Shown: positions 15,494 to 24,099 of the stretch, one piece after another
How positions within the stretch are numbered: the first letter of the stretch is position 1
How the letters are laid out: the number at the start of each line of letters is the position of its first letter
Assembly (NCBI RefSeq): GCF_900172355.1
Contig: NZ_FWFZ01000023.1
Span: 1 to 63,346 of the forward strand
From: Roseisalinus antarcticus
GTDB taxonomy: Bacteria; Pseudomonadota; Alphaproteobacteria; Rhodobacterales; Rhodobacteraceae
Direction: 5' to 3'
DNA length: 63,346 nt
Notes under the pieces: generated by a model
Told to the model about the DNA's origin: nothing
The model's input: the letters and a program-made list of their open reading frames with translations, nothing else
Databases searched by the model: none
Made by a program: the position numbers and the translations under genes

Positions 15494-17820
15494 CCTGGGT
15501 CGGCCGCACGCTTCCCCGGCTGGAGGACCCGACCCTGCTGAAGGGCGGCGGCCGGTTCACCGCCGATCTGAAAGCCGGGGCCTGGGCGGTGAAATTCGTC
15601 CGCTCGCCCGAGGCTGCCGGCACGATTGTCGAGGTGGAGCGCCCGGACGAGGGCATCGTCTTCACCGCCGAAGACCTCGATGCCGCCGGCGTAGGCTCGA
15701 TCCAGGCGGTTCTAGACCGTCCCGACTATCGCCGGGTGCCGCACCCGGTCCTGGCCCGCGACCGGGTGGTCTTTGCCGGCCAGGCGGTGGCGCTGGTCGT
15801 CGCCCCGACCGAGGCAGAGGCGGAAGACCTGGCGGAACAGGTCTTCGTCGATATCGACACGGAGGACGCGGTGACCTCGATCGAGGCGGCGCTGGCCGAG
15901 GGCGCCCGCGACGTTCACCCGGAGGCGCCGGGCAACGTGATGGTCGAGGGCGTCATGCGAACCCCCGGGGTGGACGCGGCCTTTGACGCCGCGGCCTGCG
16001 TGGTCGAGCTGGACCTGTCCTCGGCCCGCCAGTCGGCGATGCCGATGGAGACCCGCGGCGGCGTGGCCGATTACGACCCGGCAACCGGGCGCGTCACCTT
16101 GTATGCCTCGGTGCAGATGCCGCACATGCTGCGCACCGGGCTGGCCGATGTGCTGGGCATCGACGAGGGCGACCTGCGCGTGGTCGCGCCGGATGTCGGC
16201 GGCGGGTTTGGGCAGAAGATGTCGCTCTTTCCCGAATACGTGGCGCTGGTCTGGACCGCCTTCCGCCTGCGCCGCAAGGTCGCCTGGATCGAGGACCGGC
16301 GCGAGAATTTCCTCTCCGCCTCCCATGCCCGCGACCAGCAATTCACCGTGCGCGGCGCCTTTGACGCCGAAGGGCGGCTGCTTGCGGTCGATGCCGACCT
16401 GCGCAGCAATGTCGGCGCCTTCTCCTGCTACCCGGTGACTTGCGGGGTGGAGCCGTTGATGGCCTTCGCCGAGCTGCCCGGTCCTTACGATTTCGCCGAA
16501 TACGGCGTGCGGTCCCGTGGCGTGACCACGAACCTGTCGATGATGGCCCCCTATCGGGGCGTCGCGCGGCCGATGCTGACCCTGTCGATGGAGCAGCTGA
16601 TGGACGCGGCGGCCGAAAAGCTGGACCTCGACCCGGTGGAGATCCGGCGGCGCAATCTCATCACCAGCTTCCCGCACACTTCGCCCACGGGGCTTGTCTA
16701 TGACGAGGCCTCGTATCTGGAGGCGATGGAGGCCGCCGTGACCTCCGCCGACATCCCCGGCTTTCGCGAGAGGCAGGCGGCGGCGCTGGCCGAGGGGCGG
16801 TATCTGGGGCTTGGCCTGTCGGTCTTTTCCGAGCGGACGGGCTATGGCACCCCGGCCTTTGCCGCCCGCAAGATGCAGATCGTCCCCGGCTACGAGACCG
16901 TGGATTGCGAGATGGGGCCCTCGGGCCAGGTAACGCTGCGGATCGGCGCCTCGCCCCACGGGCAGGGGCTCAAGACCGCGCTGGCGCAGCTTCTGGCCGA
17001 CCAGCTGGGCGTTGCGCCCGAGCGGATCCGCGTGATCTCCGGCGACACCGACGCGAGCCCCTACGGCTGGGGCACCTTCGCCAGCCGGTCGATGGTGATC
17101 TCGGGCGGGGCCAGCAAGATTGCCTCGGGGCAGCTCGCCGACAAGCTGCGCGCGATCGCCGGCGTCCTGCTGGAGGTCGATCCCTCGGGGGTCGAGCTGA
17201 AGGACGGGCTGGCGCTTGCGACCGGCACCAACAAGTCCCTGTCCATCGCCGAGGTCGCCCGCGCCGCCCACCACCAGAGCCACCGGTTCGAGGGGATGGC
17301 ACCGGGGCTGAAGGAACAGGCGTTCTATGACCCCTCCGGCACCTTCTCCAACGCCGCCCATGTCTGCGAGGTGGAGCTTGACCCCGAGACCTGCGGCGTC
17401 CGGATCACCCGGTTCCTCGTGGTCGAGGACGCGGGCCGGCTGATCAACCCGATGATCGTCGACGGCCAGATCGCGGGCGGCGTGGCGCAGGGCATCGCCA
17501 CCGCGCTCTACGAAGAGCTGGTGTTCGACGAATTCGGAACGATGCTGACCACCTCGCTGGCCGATTACCTGCCGCCCACCGCCGCCGAGATCCCGGATAT
17601 CGAAATTATCCACATGGAAACGATCTCTCCCCAGACGGTGACCGAGGCCAAGGGCGTCGGAGAGGGCGGCACCATCGGTGCGCCCGCCGCCGTCCTGTCC
17701 GCCCTGAACGATGCGCTGCGGCCCTTCGGCACGCGCATCACATCCATGCCGGCGACCCCGGACCGGATCGCCGCGGCGCTTCGGGCCGCGCGCACCGCCG
17801 CCGCCGAAGCCGAAGCCTGA
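15490..17820 (+). CDS. Molybdenum hydroxylase large (molybdopterin) subunit 1
   Basis: 776 aa, the normal length of a xanthine-oxidase-family large subunit. It opens with VGRTLPRLEDPTLLKGGGRF. Cofactor and active-site segments follow: AMPMETRGGVADYDP, PDVGGGFGQKM, APYRGVARP, GASPHGQGLKTALAQ and VGEGGTIGAPAAV, with the likely catalytic Glu at about residue 725. The active-site loop has no CoxL-type cysteine (AYRCSFR), so it is not a form I CO dehydrogenase. It would hydroxylate a carbon next to nitrogen or an aldehyde. Start overlaps the medium-subunit stop (ATGA). Confidence 0.92.
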   Translation: MTWVGRTLPRLEDPTLLKGGGRFTADLKAGAWAVKFVRSPEAAGTIVEVERPDEGIVFTAEDLDAAGVGSIQAVLDRPDYRRVPHPVLARDRVVFAGQAVALVVAPTEAEAEDLAEQVFVDIDTEDAVTSIEAALAEGARDVHPEAPGNVMVEGVMRTPGVDAAFDAAACVVELDLSSARQSAMPMETRGGVADYDPATGRVTLYASVQMPHMLRTGLADVLGIDEGDLRVVAPDVGGGFGQKMSLFPEYVALVWTAFRLRRKVAWIEDRRENFLSASHARDQQFTVRGAFDAEGRLLAVDADLRSNVGAFSCYPVTCGVEPLMAFAELPGPYDFAEYGVRSRGVTTNLSMMAPYRGVARPMLTLSMEQLMDAAAEKLDLDPVEIRRRNLITSFPHTSPTGLVYDEASYLEAMEAAVTSADIPGFRERQAAALAEGRYLGLGLSVFSERTGYGTPAFAARKMQIVPGYETVDCEMGPSGQVTLRIGASPHGQGLKTALAQLLADQLGVAPERIRVISGDTDASPYGWGTFASRSMVISGGASKIASGQLADKLRAIAGVLLEVDPSGVELKDGLALATGTNKSLSIAEVARAAHHQSHRFEGMAPGLKEQAFYDPSGTFSNAAHVCEVELDPETCGVRITRFLVVEDAGRLINPMIVDGQIAGGVAQGIATALYEELVFDEFGTMLTTSLADYLPPTAAEIPDIEIIHMETISPQTVTEAKGVGEGGTIGAPAAVLSALNDALRPFGTRITSMPATPDRIAAALRAARTAAAEAEA

Positions 17821-17831
17821 GAGGCCCTGAC

Positions 17832-18323
17832 ATGACCGAGACAACCACCGTCACCTTTACCCTCAACGGCGAAGAGCGCAGCCTGACGCTCGAGCCGCGC
17901 CAGAACCTGGCCGACACGATCCGCGACACCTGCGGGCTGACCGGCACCCATGTGGGCTGCGAACACGGCGTCTGCGGCGCCTGCACCGTGCTGATGGACG
18001 GCAAGGCCGTGCGGTCCTGCCTGACCTTCGCCGTCCAGGCCCAGGGCGCCGAGATCGAGACCGTCGAGAGCCTCGCCGACGGCGACACCCTGCACCCGCT
18101 GCAACAGGCCTTCTGGGAGCTGCACGGCCTGCAATGCGGTTTTTGCACGCCCGGCTTCCTGATGCTGGCCGCCGGGGCCCTGCGCGAGAATCCGGACATG
18201 TCCGACGACGAGATGCGCGACCTGCTGAGCTCCAACCTCTGCCGCTGCACCGGCTACCAGAACATCGTAAAGGCGGCGCGGCAGGCCGCCGAGGTGATGC
18301 GCGGCGAGAGGGCCGAGGCGTGA
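17832..18323 (+). CDS. Molybdenum hydroxylase [2Fe-2S] small subunit
   Basis: 163 aa. The plant-type cluster is built by C43, C48, C51 and C63 (CEHGVCGACTV...C) and the second cluster by C102, C105, C137 and C139 (CGFC...CRC). This is the complete eight-cysteine set of the family. It carries electrons from the molybdenum site to the FAD subunit. It lies 11 nt after large subunit 1, and its stop overlaps the GTG start of large subunit 2, so it may serve both catalytic subunits. Confidence 0.95.
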   Translation: MTETTTVTFTLNGEERSLTLEPRQNLADTIRDTCGLTGTHVGCEHGVCGACTVLMDGKAVRSCLTFAVQAQGAEIETVESLADGDTLHPLQQAFWELHGLQCGFCTPGFLMLAAGALRENPDMSDDEMRDLLSSNLCRCTGYQNIVKAARQAAEVMRGERAEA

Positions 18324-20602
18324 CCGACGCCCCTGCCGATCTTGCCAACGCCAATGCCATCGGCCGCAGCCTGCGCCGGATCGAGGACCGGCCGCTGCTG
18401 ACCGGGCAGGCCGCCTTTGCCGCCGATCTCAGGGTCGAGGGCCAGGTGCATATGCGCGTCGTCCGCTCTCCGGTCGCCTTCGGGCGGATCACCGAGATCG
18501 ACGTGGACGAGGCGCTGGAGCTGCCCGGGGTGATCGCGGTCTGGACCCATGCGGATGTCGCCGCCCTGCCGCAGATCGACTTTCGCATGACCAGGATCGA
18601 GGGGCTTGGCCCCTACCGGCAATGGGTGCTGGCCCGCGACTTTGTCCGCTATGTCGGAGAGCCGATGGCCGTGGTCTTTGCCGAGACCGGGTTTGCCGCC
18701 GAGGATGCGGCGGACCTGATCTTTGCCGAGATCGACGAGCTGGACGCGCATCTTTCGGCCACCGCCGACCCGGTCGAGGTCTATCCCGGGGTCGAGACCG
18801 GGCTGCTGTCCGAACCCGCCGTCATCCGCAAGGGGGCGGGCGATGTCGATGCCGCCTTCGCCGCCGCCGACCGGGTGGTGGAGCTCGAGGTCGCCGTTGG
18901 CCGCCACACCGGCGTCCCGCTGGAGACGCGCGGCGCACTCGCGCAACATGACCCCGACAGCGACGTGGTCACGATGATGGGCGCGGCGAAGGTGCCCCAT
19001 TACAACCGCGGCGCCATCGCCACCATGCTGGGCCTGCCCACCGACAAGGTGCAATTGTCCGAACAGCACGTGGGCGGCGGCTTCGGCATCCGCGGCGAGC
19101 TTTACCCCGAGGACGTGCTGGTCTGTCACGCGGCGCGGGTGCTGGGGCGCCCGATCCGCTGGATCGAGGACCGCAAGGAGCATCTTCTGGCCGCCAACCA
19201 CTCGCGCGACCAGGCCTATCGGCTGCGGGCCGCGGTGGATCCAGAGGGTGTGATCCTTGGCCTCGACGCGGCGTTCTACACCGACCAGGGGGCTTATGTC
19301 CGGACCCATGGCGGAACCGTGACCGACCTCGCGGCGGCGATGCTGCCCGGGCCCTACCGAATCCCGGCCTACCGGGTCGCGGGCCATATCCGGCTGACGA
19401 ACAAGACCCCCGCCGGCACCTATCGCGCCCCGGGACGGTTCGAGAGCACCTTCGCCCGCGAGCGCCTGATGGACGAGATCGCCGACCAGTGCGGGCTGTC
19501 GCGGTCCGAGGTCCGGCGCCGGAACCTGATTCCGGAGGCGGCAATGCCCTTCGACCGGCAGATCGACACGCTGGGCACGCACCTGGTCTATGACAGCGGC
19601 AAATACGCCGACCTGCTGGAGCGGTTCCGCACCATGCTGGACCTGGACCGGACCGAGGACGCGCTCGCCGAACGCCGGGACGCGGGCGAGATGGCGGGCT
19701 GCGGGCTGGGATTCTTCGTCGAGAAATCCGGCCTCGGCCCCGATGACCTTGTGCGGCTGCACCTCTCCGGGGATGGCACGATCCGCATCGTGACCGGGGT
19801 GGCGAGCGTGGGCCAGGGGGTCGAGACGACGCTGGCCCAGGTCTGCGCCGGTACGCTGGGCATCGGGATCGACGGGATCGAGGTGATCCACGGCCAGACC
19901 TCGCTGATCGAGAAGGGCATGGGCGCCTTCGCCACCCGGGTGACGGTGATGGCCGGTTCCGCGGTCAAGATCGCGGCCGAGGCGCTGATCGCCAAGGCGA
20001 CCGAGGCGGCGGCAAAGGCGCTGGGCGCCGACCCCGCCGATCTGACGTTCGACGCGGGCCGGGTCTCGGGCCCGTCCGGTGCGCTGACCCTCGCCGAGGC
20101 AGCGCAGGCCGCGGGCGGAGAGATCGTGGCCGAGGGCCTCTTCGAAACCACCCACATGACCTATCCCTACGGCATCCATTTCGCCCAGGTCAGCGTCGAC
20201 CCCGAGACCTGCGGCGTCACGATCGAACGCTATGCCGTGGCTTATGACATCGGCCGCATGGTGAACCCGATGCTGGTCGAGGGGCAGCTTGTCGGCGCCG
20301 TGGCCCAGGGGGTCGGCGGCGCCCTGCTGGAGGAATTCGTCTATGACGAGGCCGGCCAGCCCCTGGCCACCTCGCTCGCCGACTACCTGATGCCCACCGC
20401 GATGGAGATGCCGGAGGTGGAGCTTCTGATTCGCGAGGACGCGCCGAGCCCGATCAACCCGCTGGGGGTCAAGGGCGCGGGCGAAGGCGGGATCAACGGC
20501 GCGGGCGCCGCCCTGGCCGGAGCTGTCTCGCAGGCGCTGGGCCGCCGGGTCGATCGGCTGCCGATGACGCCCGAACGGATCTATCGCTGGATTCGCGGCT
20601 GA
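18320..20602 (+). CDS. Molybdenum hydroxylase large (molybdopterin) subunit 2
   Basis: 760 aa, clearly paralogous to, but distinct from, large subunit 1. It opens with IGRSLRRIEDRPLLTGQAAFAAD. Motifs: GVPLETRGALAQHDP, HVGGGFGIRGELYPED, GTYRAPGRFESTF, GVASVGQGVETTLAQV and VKGAGEGGINGAG, with the likely catalytic Glu at about residue 722. The GTG start overlaps the small-subunit stop. There is no second medium or small subunit in the island, so it probably shares those of subunit 1 or forms an alternative holoenzyme with another substrate. Both copies appear intact. Confidence 0.9.
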   Translation: MTDAPADLANANAIGRSLRRIEDRPLLTGQAAFAADLRVEGQVHMRVVRSPVAFGRITEIDVDEALELPGVIAVWTHADVAALPQIDFRMTRIEGLGPYRQWVLARDFVRYVGEPMAVVFAETGFAAEDAADLIFAEIDELDAHLSATADPVEVYPGVETGLLSEPAVIRKGAGDVDAAFAAADRVVELEVAVGRHTGVPLETRGALAQHDPDSDVVTMMGAAKVPHYNRGAIATMLGLPTDKVQLSEQHVGGGFGIRGELYPEDVLVCHAARVLGRPIRWIEDRKEHLLAANHSRDQAYRLRAAVDPEGVILGLDAAFYTDQGAYVRTHGGTVTDLAAAMLPGPYRIPAYRVAGHIRLTNKTPAGTYRAPGRFESTFARERLMDEIADQCGLSRSEVRRRNLIPEAAMPFDRQIDTLGTHLVYDSGKYADLLERFRTMLDLDRTEDALAERRDAGEMAGCGLGFFVEKSGLGPDDLVRLHLSGDGTIRIVTGVASVGQGVETTLAQVCAGTLGIGIDGIEVIHGQTSLIEKGMGAFATRVTVMAGSAVKIAAEALIAKATEAAAKALGADPADLTFDAGRVSGPSGALTLAEAAQAAGGEIVAEGLFETTHMTYPYGIHFAQVSVDPETCGVTIERYAVAYDIGRMVNPMLVEGQLVGAVAQGVGGALLEEFVYDEAGQPLATSLADYLMPTAMEMPEVELLIREDAPSPINPLGVKGAGEGGINGAGAALAGAVSQALGRRVDRLPMTPERIYRWIRG

Positions 20603-20688
20603 CCGGCAGCGCCGGTGCCGAAATCTTGGGCACCGGCCACCCTGAACGGCTTCGACGGCCCGTTCTCAGAAAAAACCGCGAGAAAAAG

Positions 20689-20718
20689 TTGATCTGATTA
20701 AATATCTTTGCATAATAT
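20689..20718 (+). promoter_or_regulatory. Promoter with putative operator site 2 (cupin-nitrilase-coxG unit)
   Basis: TTGATC (20689-20694) and TAATAT (20713-20718), 18 bp apart, look like -35 and -10 boxes. The motif GATCTGATTAAATA (20691-20704) overlaps the -35 box and fits the island consensus RAYCTGRWTAAAWA exactly. The ATG of the cupin gene is 28 nt after the -10 box. Confidence 0.5.
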
Positions 20719-20746
20719 CAAAGTAAGAATTGCAAGGACCCCGCTC

Positions 20747-21151
20747 ATGCCAGACACAGGCCTCTCTCCGGTAACCGTTATCGACAGTCGCTTTACGCGA
20801 AAGCCGCTTCCGCTGGTGCGGGGGGCAGGGCAGGCCTTCGCCGTGCTCTATCCCGAGAACGGCGCCGAGTACCGGACGTTCAATGTCATTGAACTGACCC
20901 CGGGCGACGTGACCCGCGACCTGAGCCATGCCGAGGAATGCGTCTATTACATCGAATCGGGCTCCGGCCTGATCCGCGACCTGTCGGACGACGCGCCGCA
21001 GGACCTGGTCGAAGGGTCGATGATCCATATCGGTGTGGGCGATTCCTACCGGCTGGAAGCCGGCGACGCGGGGATGCGGCTGATCGGCGGCTGCGTGCCG
21101 GTTGACCCGGCCCTCTACGACCTGACAGAAGAAGAAGGATCGCCGGCATGA
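20747..21151 (+). CDS. Cupin-domain protein 1
   Basis: 134 aa single-domain cupin: VIELTPGDVTRDLSHAEECVYYIESG, VEGSMIHIGVGDSYRLEAGD. The usual metal-binding histidines of the first cupin motif are reduced (SHAEE with one His), so it may be a sensor, isomerase or binding protein rather than a dioxygenase. GGACC upstream and the promoter at 20689 support ATG 20747. Its stop overlaps the ATG of a second cupin, so the two may work as a pair. No specific reaction can be assigned. Confidence 0.75.
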   Translation: MPDTGLSPVTVIDSRFTRKPLPLVRGAGQAFAVLYPENGAEYRTFNVIELTPGDVTRDLSHAEECVYYIESGSGLIRDLSDDAPQDLVEGSMIHIGVGDSYRLEAGDAGMRLIGGCVPVDPALYDLTEEEGSPA

Positions 21152-21564
21152 GCATTCGTGTCTTTCACCGCGACAAGCCCACGCTGACGCTGGAGCTGAT
21201 ATCCAAGGACGCCCGGTTCGTGGTCTGGCCCGGCACCGACGCCTGGAACGCCAACGTGAACTACGTGGTGCTGGAGCCGGGCGAATCGAACGTGCCGCAT
21301 ATCCATCCGATCAGCGAGGACACGATCTTCATCATCGAGGGAAAAGGCACCGCGCGGGACTATACCCACGACCTTGCCATCCCTTTCGAGGCCGGCTGCA
21401 TCGTGCACGTGCCGATGGGCGTCAAACATGCGATCTGCGCGGACCGGGACTCGCGCATCGTGTCGGTCGGCGGGCCGGCCCCGGCGGATGTTCCGCTCTT
21501 GAAGAAGGTCGGGGCGATCGCCGAAGATGCCGTGATTCCCGAGCATTACGTGGGCAAGCTCTGA
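21148..21564 (+). CDS. Cupin-domain protein 2
   Basis: 138 aa cupin with a fuller metal-site pattern, VPHIHPISEDTIFIIEGKG (two His plus Glu) and VHVPMGVKHAICAD (third His). It could bind a metal and act on a pathway intermediate. It is not closely related by eye to the preceding cupin except in fold. ATGA overlap with cupin 1 and TGATG overlap with the nitrilase gene indicate coupled translation. Function unknown. Confidence 0.78.
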   Translation: MSIRVFHRDKPTLTLELISKDARFVVWPGTDAWNANVNYVVLEPGESNVPHIHPISEDTIFIIEGKGTARDYTHDLAIPFEAGCIVHVPMGVKHAICADRDSRIVSVGGPAPADVPLLKKVGAIAEDAVIPEHYVGKL

Positions 21565-22406
21565 TGATCCTGTCGGCCGTCCAGATTGGCACCAAGCTCT
21601 ATGCGCCGGAAGAGAACCGCGCATGGATCGAGGCGGCCGTCCGGCGCGAGGCGGCCGAGGGCGCGGCGCTTGTCGTGCTGCCGGAACTGGCGGTCTCCGG
21701 CTATGGAAGCGACCCTGACCGGCTTGCGGAGAGCGCGGAGCCGCGCGACGGGCCGACGCTGGACCTTCTGGCGCGCCTGTCGGCCGAGCTGAAGCTGGTG
21801 CTGGTCTGCGGCTACTGCGAATCCGCGGACGGCGCACTTTACAACAGCGCGGTTCTGACCGCGCCCGGCCGTGCGCCCGCGCATTACCGCAAGCTGCACC
21901 TGTTCGACCGGGAAAAAGAGGTCTTTCGGCCCGGCGACCTGGGGCTGGTCATGGCCGAGACCGATATCGGCACGATCGGAATCTGCGTCTGCTACGACCT
22001 GCGCTTTGTCGAAGTGGCGCGGGGGCTGGCGCTTGGCGGCGCGGACCTGCTGGCGGTGCCCACGGCCTGGGTCGGGGGCTTCGACGCCGTCGCCCGCGAT
22101 GACGGCGGCTATATCGGCCAAGCGCGGGGCGCGGTTGTGCAGGCGAACCTGAACCAGCTGCCCATGGTCTGCGCAAGCCAGTCGGGCGGCGACCAGGGGA
22201 TCCGTTTCCTGGGCTCCTCGCTGATCGCGGATGCCTTCGGTACCTGCGTCGCGGGCCCCATGGGCGAGGACGAAACCGGAGTGATCCGGGCCGAGATGAC
22301 GCTGGAGGCGATCCGCGCCGCCCGCATCCGTTCCGACCGTATCCGACCGCGCGAGGACCGGCGGACCGACACCTACGGTGTCTCGGTCAACGGCCGGCTT
22401 CACTGA
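21564..22406 (+). CDS. Carbon-nitrogen hydrolase (nitrilase superfamily amidohydrolase)
   Basis: 280 aa. The catalytic triad is visible: Glu41 (VVLPELAVSGYG), Lys110 (HYRKLHLFD) and Cys143 (ICVCYDLRF). Members of this branch hydrolyse amides, N-carbamoyl groups or omega-amides rather than nitriles. In this island it could release ammonia from an amide formed after ring opening. The start overlaps the cupin 2 stop (TGATG). The substrate is unknown. Confidence 0.88.
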   Translation: MILSAVQIGTKLYAPEENRAWIEAAVRREAAEGAALVVLPELAVSGYGSDPDRLAESAEPRDGPTLDLLARLSAELKLVLVCGYCESADGALYNSAVLTAPGRAPAHYRKLHLFDREKEVFRPGDLGLVMAETDIGTIGICVCYDLRFVEVARGLALGGADLLAVPTAWVGGFDAVARDDGGYIGQARGAVVQANLNQLPMVCASQSGGDQGIRFLGSSLIADAFGTCVAGPMGEDETGVIRAEMTLEAIRAARIRSDRIRPREDRRTDTYGVSVNGRLH

Positions 22407-22427
22407 GCCGAGAGGAAAGGACGAGAG

Positions 22428-23042
22428 ATGAAACTGCAACAGACCTTTACGCTCGAACGGCCCCGCGACGATGTCTGGGCCTTCTTTCATGACGTGCCCG
22501 CCGTGGCTGATTGCCTGCCGGGCGCCGAGTACCTGGGCACCAACGAGGACGGGACGCACAAGGGCAAGATGTCCGTCAAGGTGGGCCCGTTCCAGGCCGC
22601 GTTCGAAGGCGCCGCCGACGTCACCTATGACGACGCAGAGCATACCGTGGCGATGTCGGGCAAGGGCGTCGACAAGCGCGGCGCCTCGCGCGGCAAGATG
22701 AAGATGGAATGCGCCCTGATCGACGAGGGCGGCGGCACCAAGGTGACGATCGACGCCGATGTCCAGCTGTCCGGCGCGATCGCCCAGTTCGGCCGCACCG
22801 GCATCATCGAAGAAATCGCGGGCACCTTGATTTCGGATTTCGTGTCCAATGTCGAAGAGGCGTTGCCGCCCCCCGCCACGGCGGCCGGGGCCGAGGCCGA
22901 ACAGGGCAGCGAGGCGGCGCAGGCCCGGCCGGCGCGGAGCGCTTCGCGCGGCGGCGCTCGCAAGTCCAAGCCCCTCAGCGGCACGCGTCTGCTGTGGATC
23001 ACTCTGCGGAATTGGGGGCGGCGGCTGCTGTCCACGAAATGA
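22428..23042 (+). CDS. CoxG-like SRPBCC-family protein
   Basis: 204 aa. The first 150 residues match the CO-dehydrogenase subunit G / SRPBCC fold: MKLQQTFTLERPRDDVWAFFHD, LPGAEYLG, YKGKMSVKVGPFQAAFEG-like segment and AQFGRTGIIEEIAGTLISDF. A basic Ala/Arg-rich linker and a short hydrophobic C-terminal segment follow. CoxG in carboxydotrophs anchors CO dehydrogenase to the membrane, and relatives accompany many Mo-hydroxylases. It is probably a partner of the M-L1-S-L2 enzyme. It is last in the cupin-cupin-nitrilase unit. Confidence 0.85.
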   Translation: MKLQQTFTLERPRDDVWAFFHDVPAVADCLPGAEYLGTNEDGTHKGKMSVKVGPFQAAFEGAADVTYDDAEHTVAMSGKGVDKRGASRGKMKMECALIDEGGGTKVTIDADVQLSGAIAQFGRTGIIEEIAGTLISDFVSNVEEALPPPATAAGAEAEQGSEAAQARPARSASRGGARKSKPLSGTRLLWITLRNWGRRLLSTK

Positions 23043-23064
23043 CAAGCGAGACTAAAAAAACTTT

Positions 23065-23078
23065 GACCTGAATAAAAA
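23065..23078 (+). promoter_or_regulatory. Putative operator site 3 (upstream of the ABC importer)
   Basis: GACCTGAATAAAAA fits RAYCTGRWTAAAWA exactly and overlaps a TTGACC box at 23064. It is 155 nt upstream of the LivH-like ATG, in the 177-nt gap after coxG. Confidence 0.45.
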
Positions 23079-23219
23079 AAGGGTCGAAAATTTCCCTGGG
23101 GGCAATTGTCCAAAGAGACGGACCCCTCCAACTGCCACCCGATCTGACGGTCACGGCCGGCGCAGAGGAAACCCTTCTGCGCATAAGGAGAGGTGCGCGT
23201 GGTATCAAAGGACGCGGCA

Positions 23220-24086
23220 ATGGACATTATCTACTTCGGACTGATTTCGGCGAGCGTCCTGCTGCTGTCTTCGGTCGGCTTCGCGCTGATCGTTCAGGTC
23301 GAAGGCTTCCTGAACATAGCCCATGGCCAGATGCTGCTGATGGGCGGCTACACCGGTCTTTGGCTGACCAATATCGGCGTGCCACTGGCCCCTGCGGCCG
23401 TGCTTGCGGCGGTGATCACGGGGCTTCTGGGGATGGCGATGTACGGTCTGCTGTTCCGGCCGATCAAGGCCAAGGGTGCGCTGGTGATGCTGTTCACCTC
23501 GGTCGGCGCGGCCTATGTCATCAACGGGGTGATCGGCGCCATCGCCGGGGCGCGGATGCAAGGATATGACCTGCCGCCGGTCCGGGCGATGTTGCTGTTC
23601 GGCGAGCCCTTCATGACCCGCTACGAGTTGGCCATCGTGATCGTCGCCCTGTTGTCGGCACTGGGCCTGCACCTGTTCATGAGCGGCACTCGCTCGGGCA
23701 AGTCGATTCGCGCCGTCGCCGACAACGAGGCGCTGGCCCGCGCCCGTGGCATCGACCCGCGCAGCACGTCCTACCTGGTGTGGTTCGTCGCCTCGGCGCT
23801 GGGCGGCCTGGCGGGGGTGTTCCTGGGCGTCATGGGTTCGCTGACGCTCGCCATGGGCTGGCAGCAGATCATCCTGATCCTGGCCACCACCGTGCTCGGC
23901 GGGCTCGGCAGCCTCTACGGGGTGATGCTCGCGTCCTTCGTCCTCGCCTTCGGGATCGAGTTCGGCCTGCTCGCGGTCCAGCCCGCGTATCGCTCCGCGC
24001 TCGCCTTCTCGATCATCATCATCGTCCTGCTGATCCGGCCGCAGGGGCTGCAAAGCCTCTGGGTCCGGGCGGCGCGGACGCATTAG
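23220..24086 (+). CDS. Branched-chain amino acid-type ABC transporter permease (LivH-like)
   Basis: 288 aa with about eight hydrophobic helices. LivH hallmarks include FLNIAHGQMLLMGGYTG near the N-terminus, the GKSIRAVADNEALARARGID cytoplasmic loop (contacting the ATPase) and LGGLGSLYGVMLAS. It forms one half of the membrane channel. ATG 23220 has AAAGGA upstream; a GTG at 23199 with AAGGAG upstream is an alternative. First gene of the livH-livM-livG-SBP-livF set. HAAT-family importers also take up amides, urea and aromatic acids, so the cargo may be the catabolic substrate. Confidence 0.93.
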   Translation: MDIIYFGLISASVLLLSSVGFALIVQVEGFLNIAHGQMLLMGGYTGLWLTNIGVPLAPAAVLAAVITGLLGMAMYGLLFRPIKAKGALVMLFTSVGAAYVINGVIGAIAGARMQGYDLPPVRAMLLFGEPFMTRYELAIVIVALLSALGLHLFMSGTRSGKSIRAVADNEALARARGIDPRSTSYLVWFVASALGGLAGVFLGVMGSLTLAMGWQQIILILATTVLGGLGSLYGVMLASFVLAFGIEFGLLAVQPAYRSALAFSIIIIVLLIRPQGLQSLWVRAARTH

Positions 24087-24099
24087 GGGGGGGCCTGTC

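Noticed and set aside
15490-23042. Aerobic CO dehydrogenase (cox) locus
   Set aside because: M, S, L and CoxG are present, but neither large subunit shows the AYRCSFR active-site loop of form I CoxL, and coxDEF maturation genes are missing. A generic Mo hydroxylase fits better.
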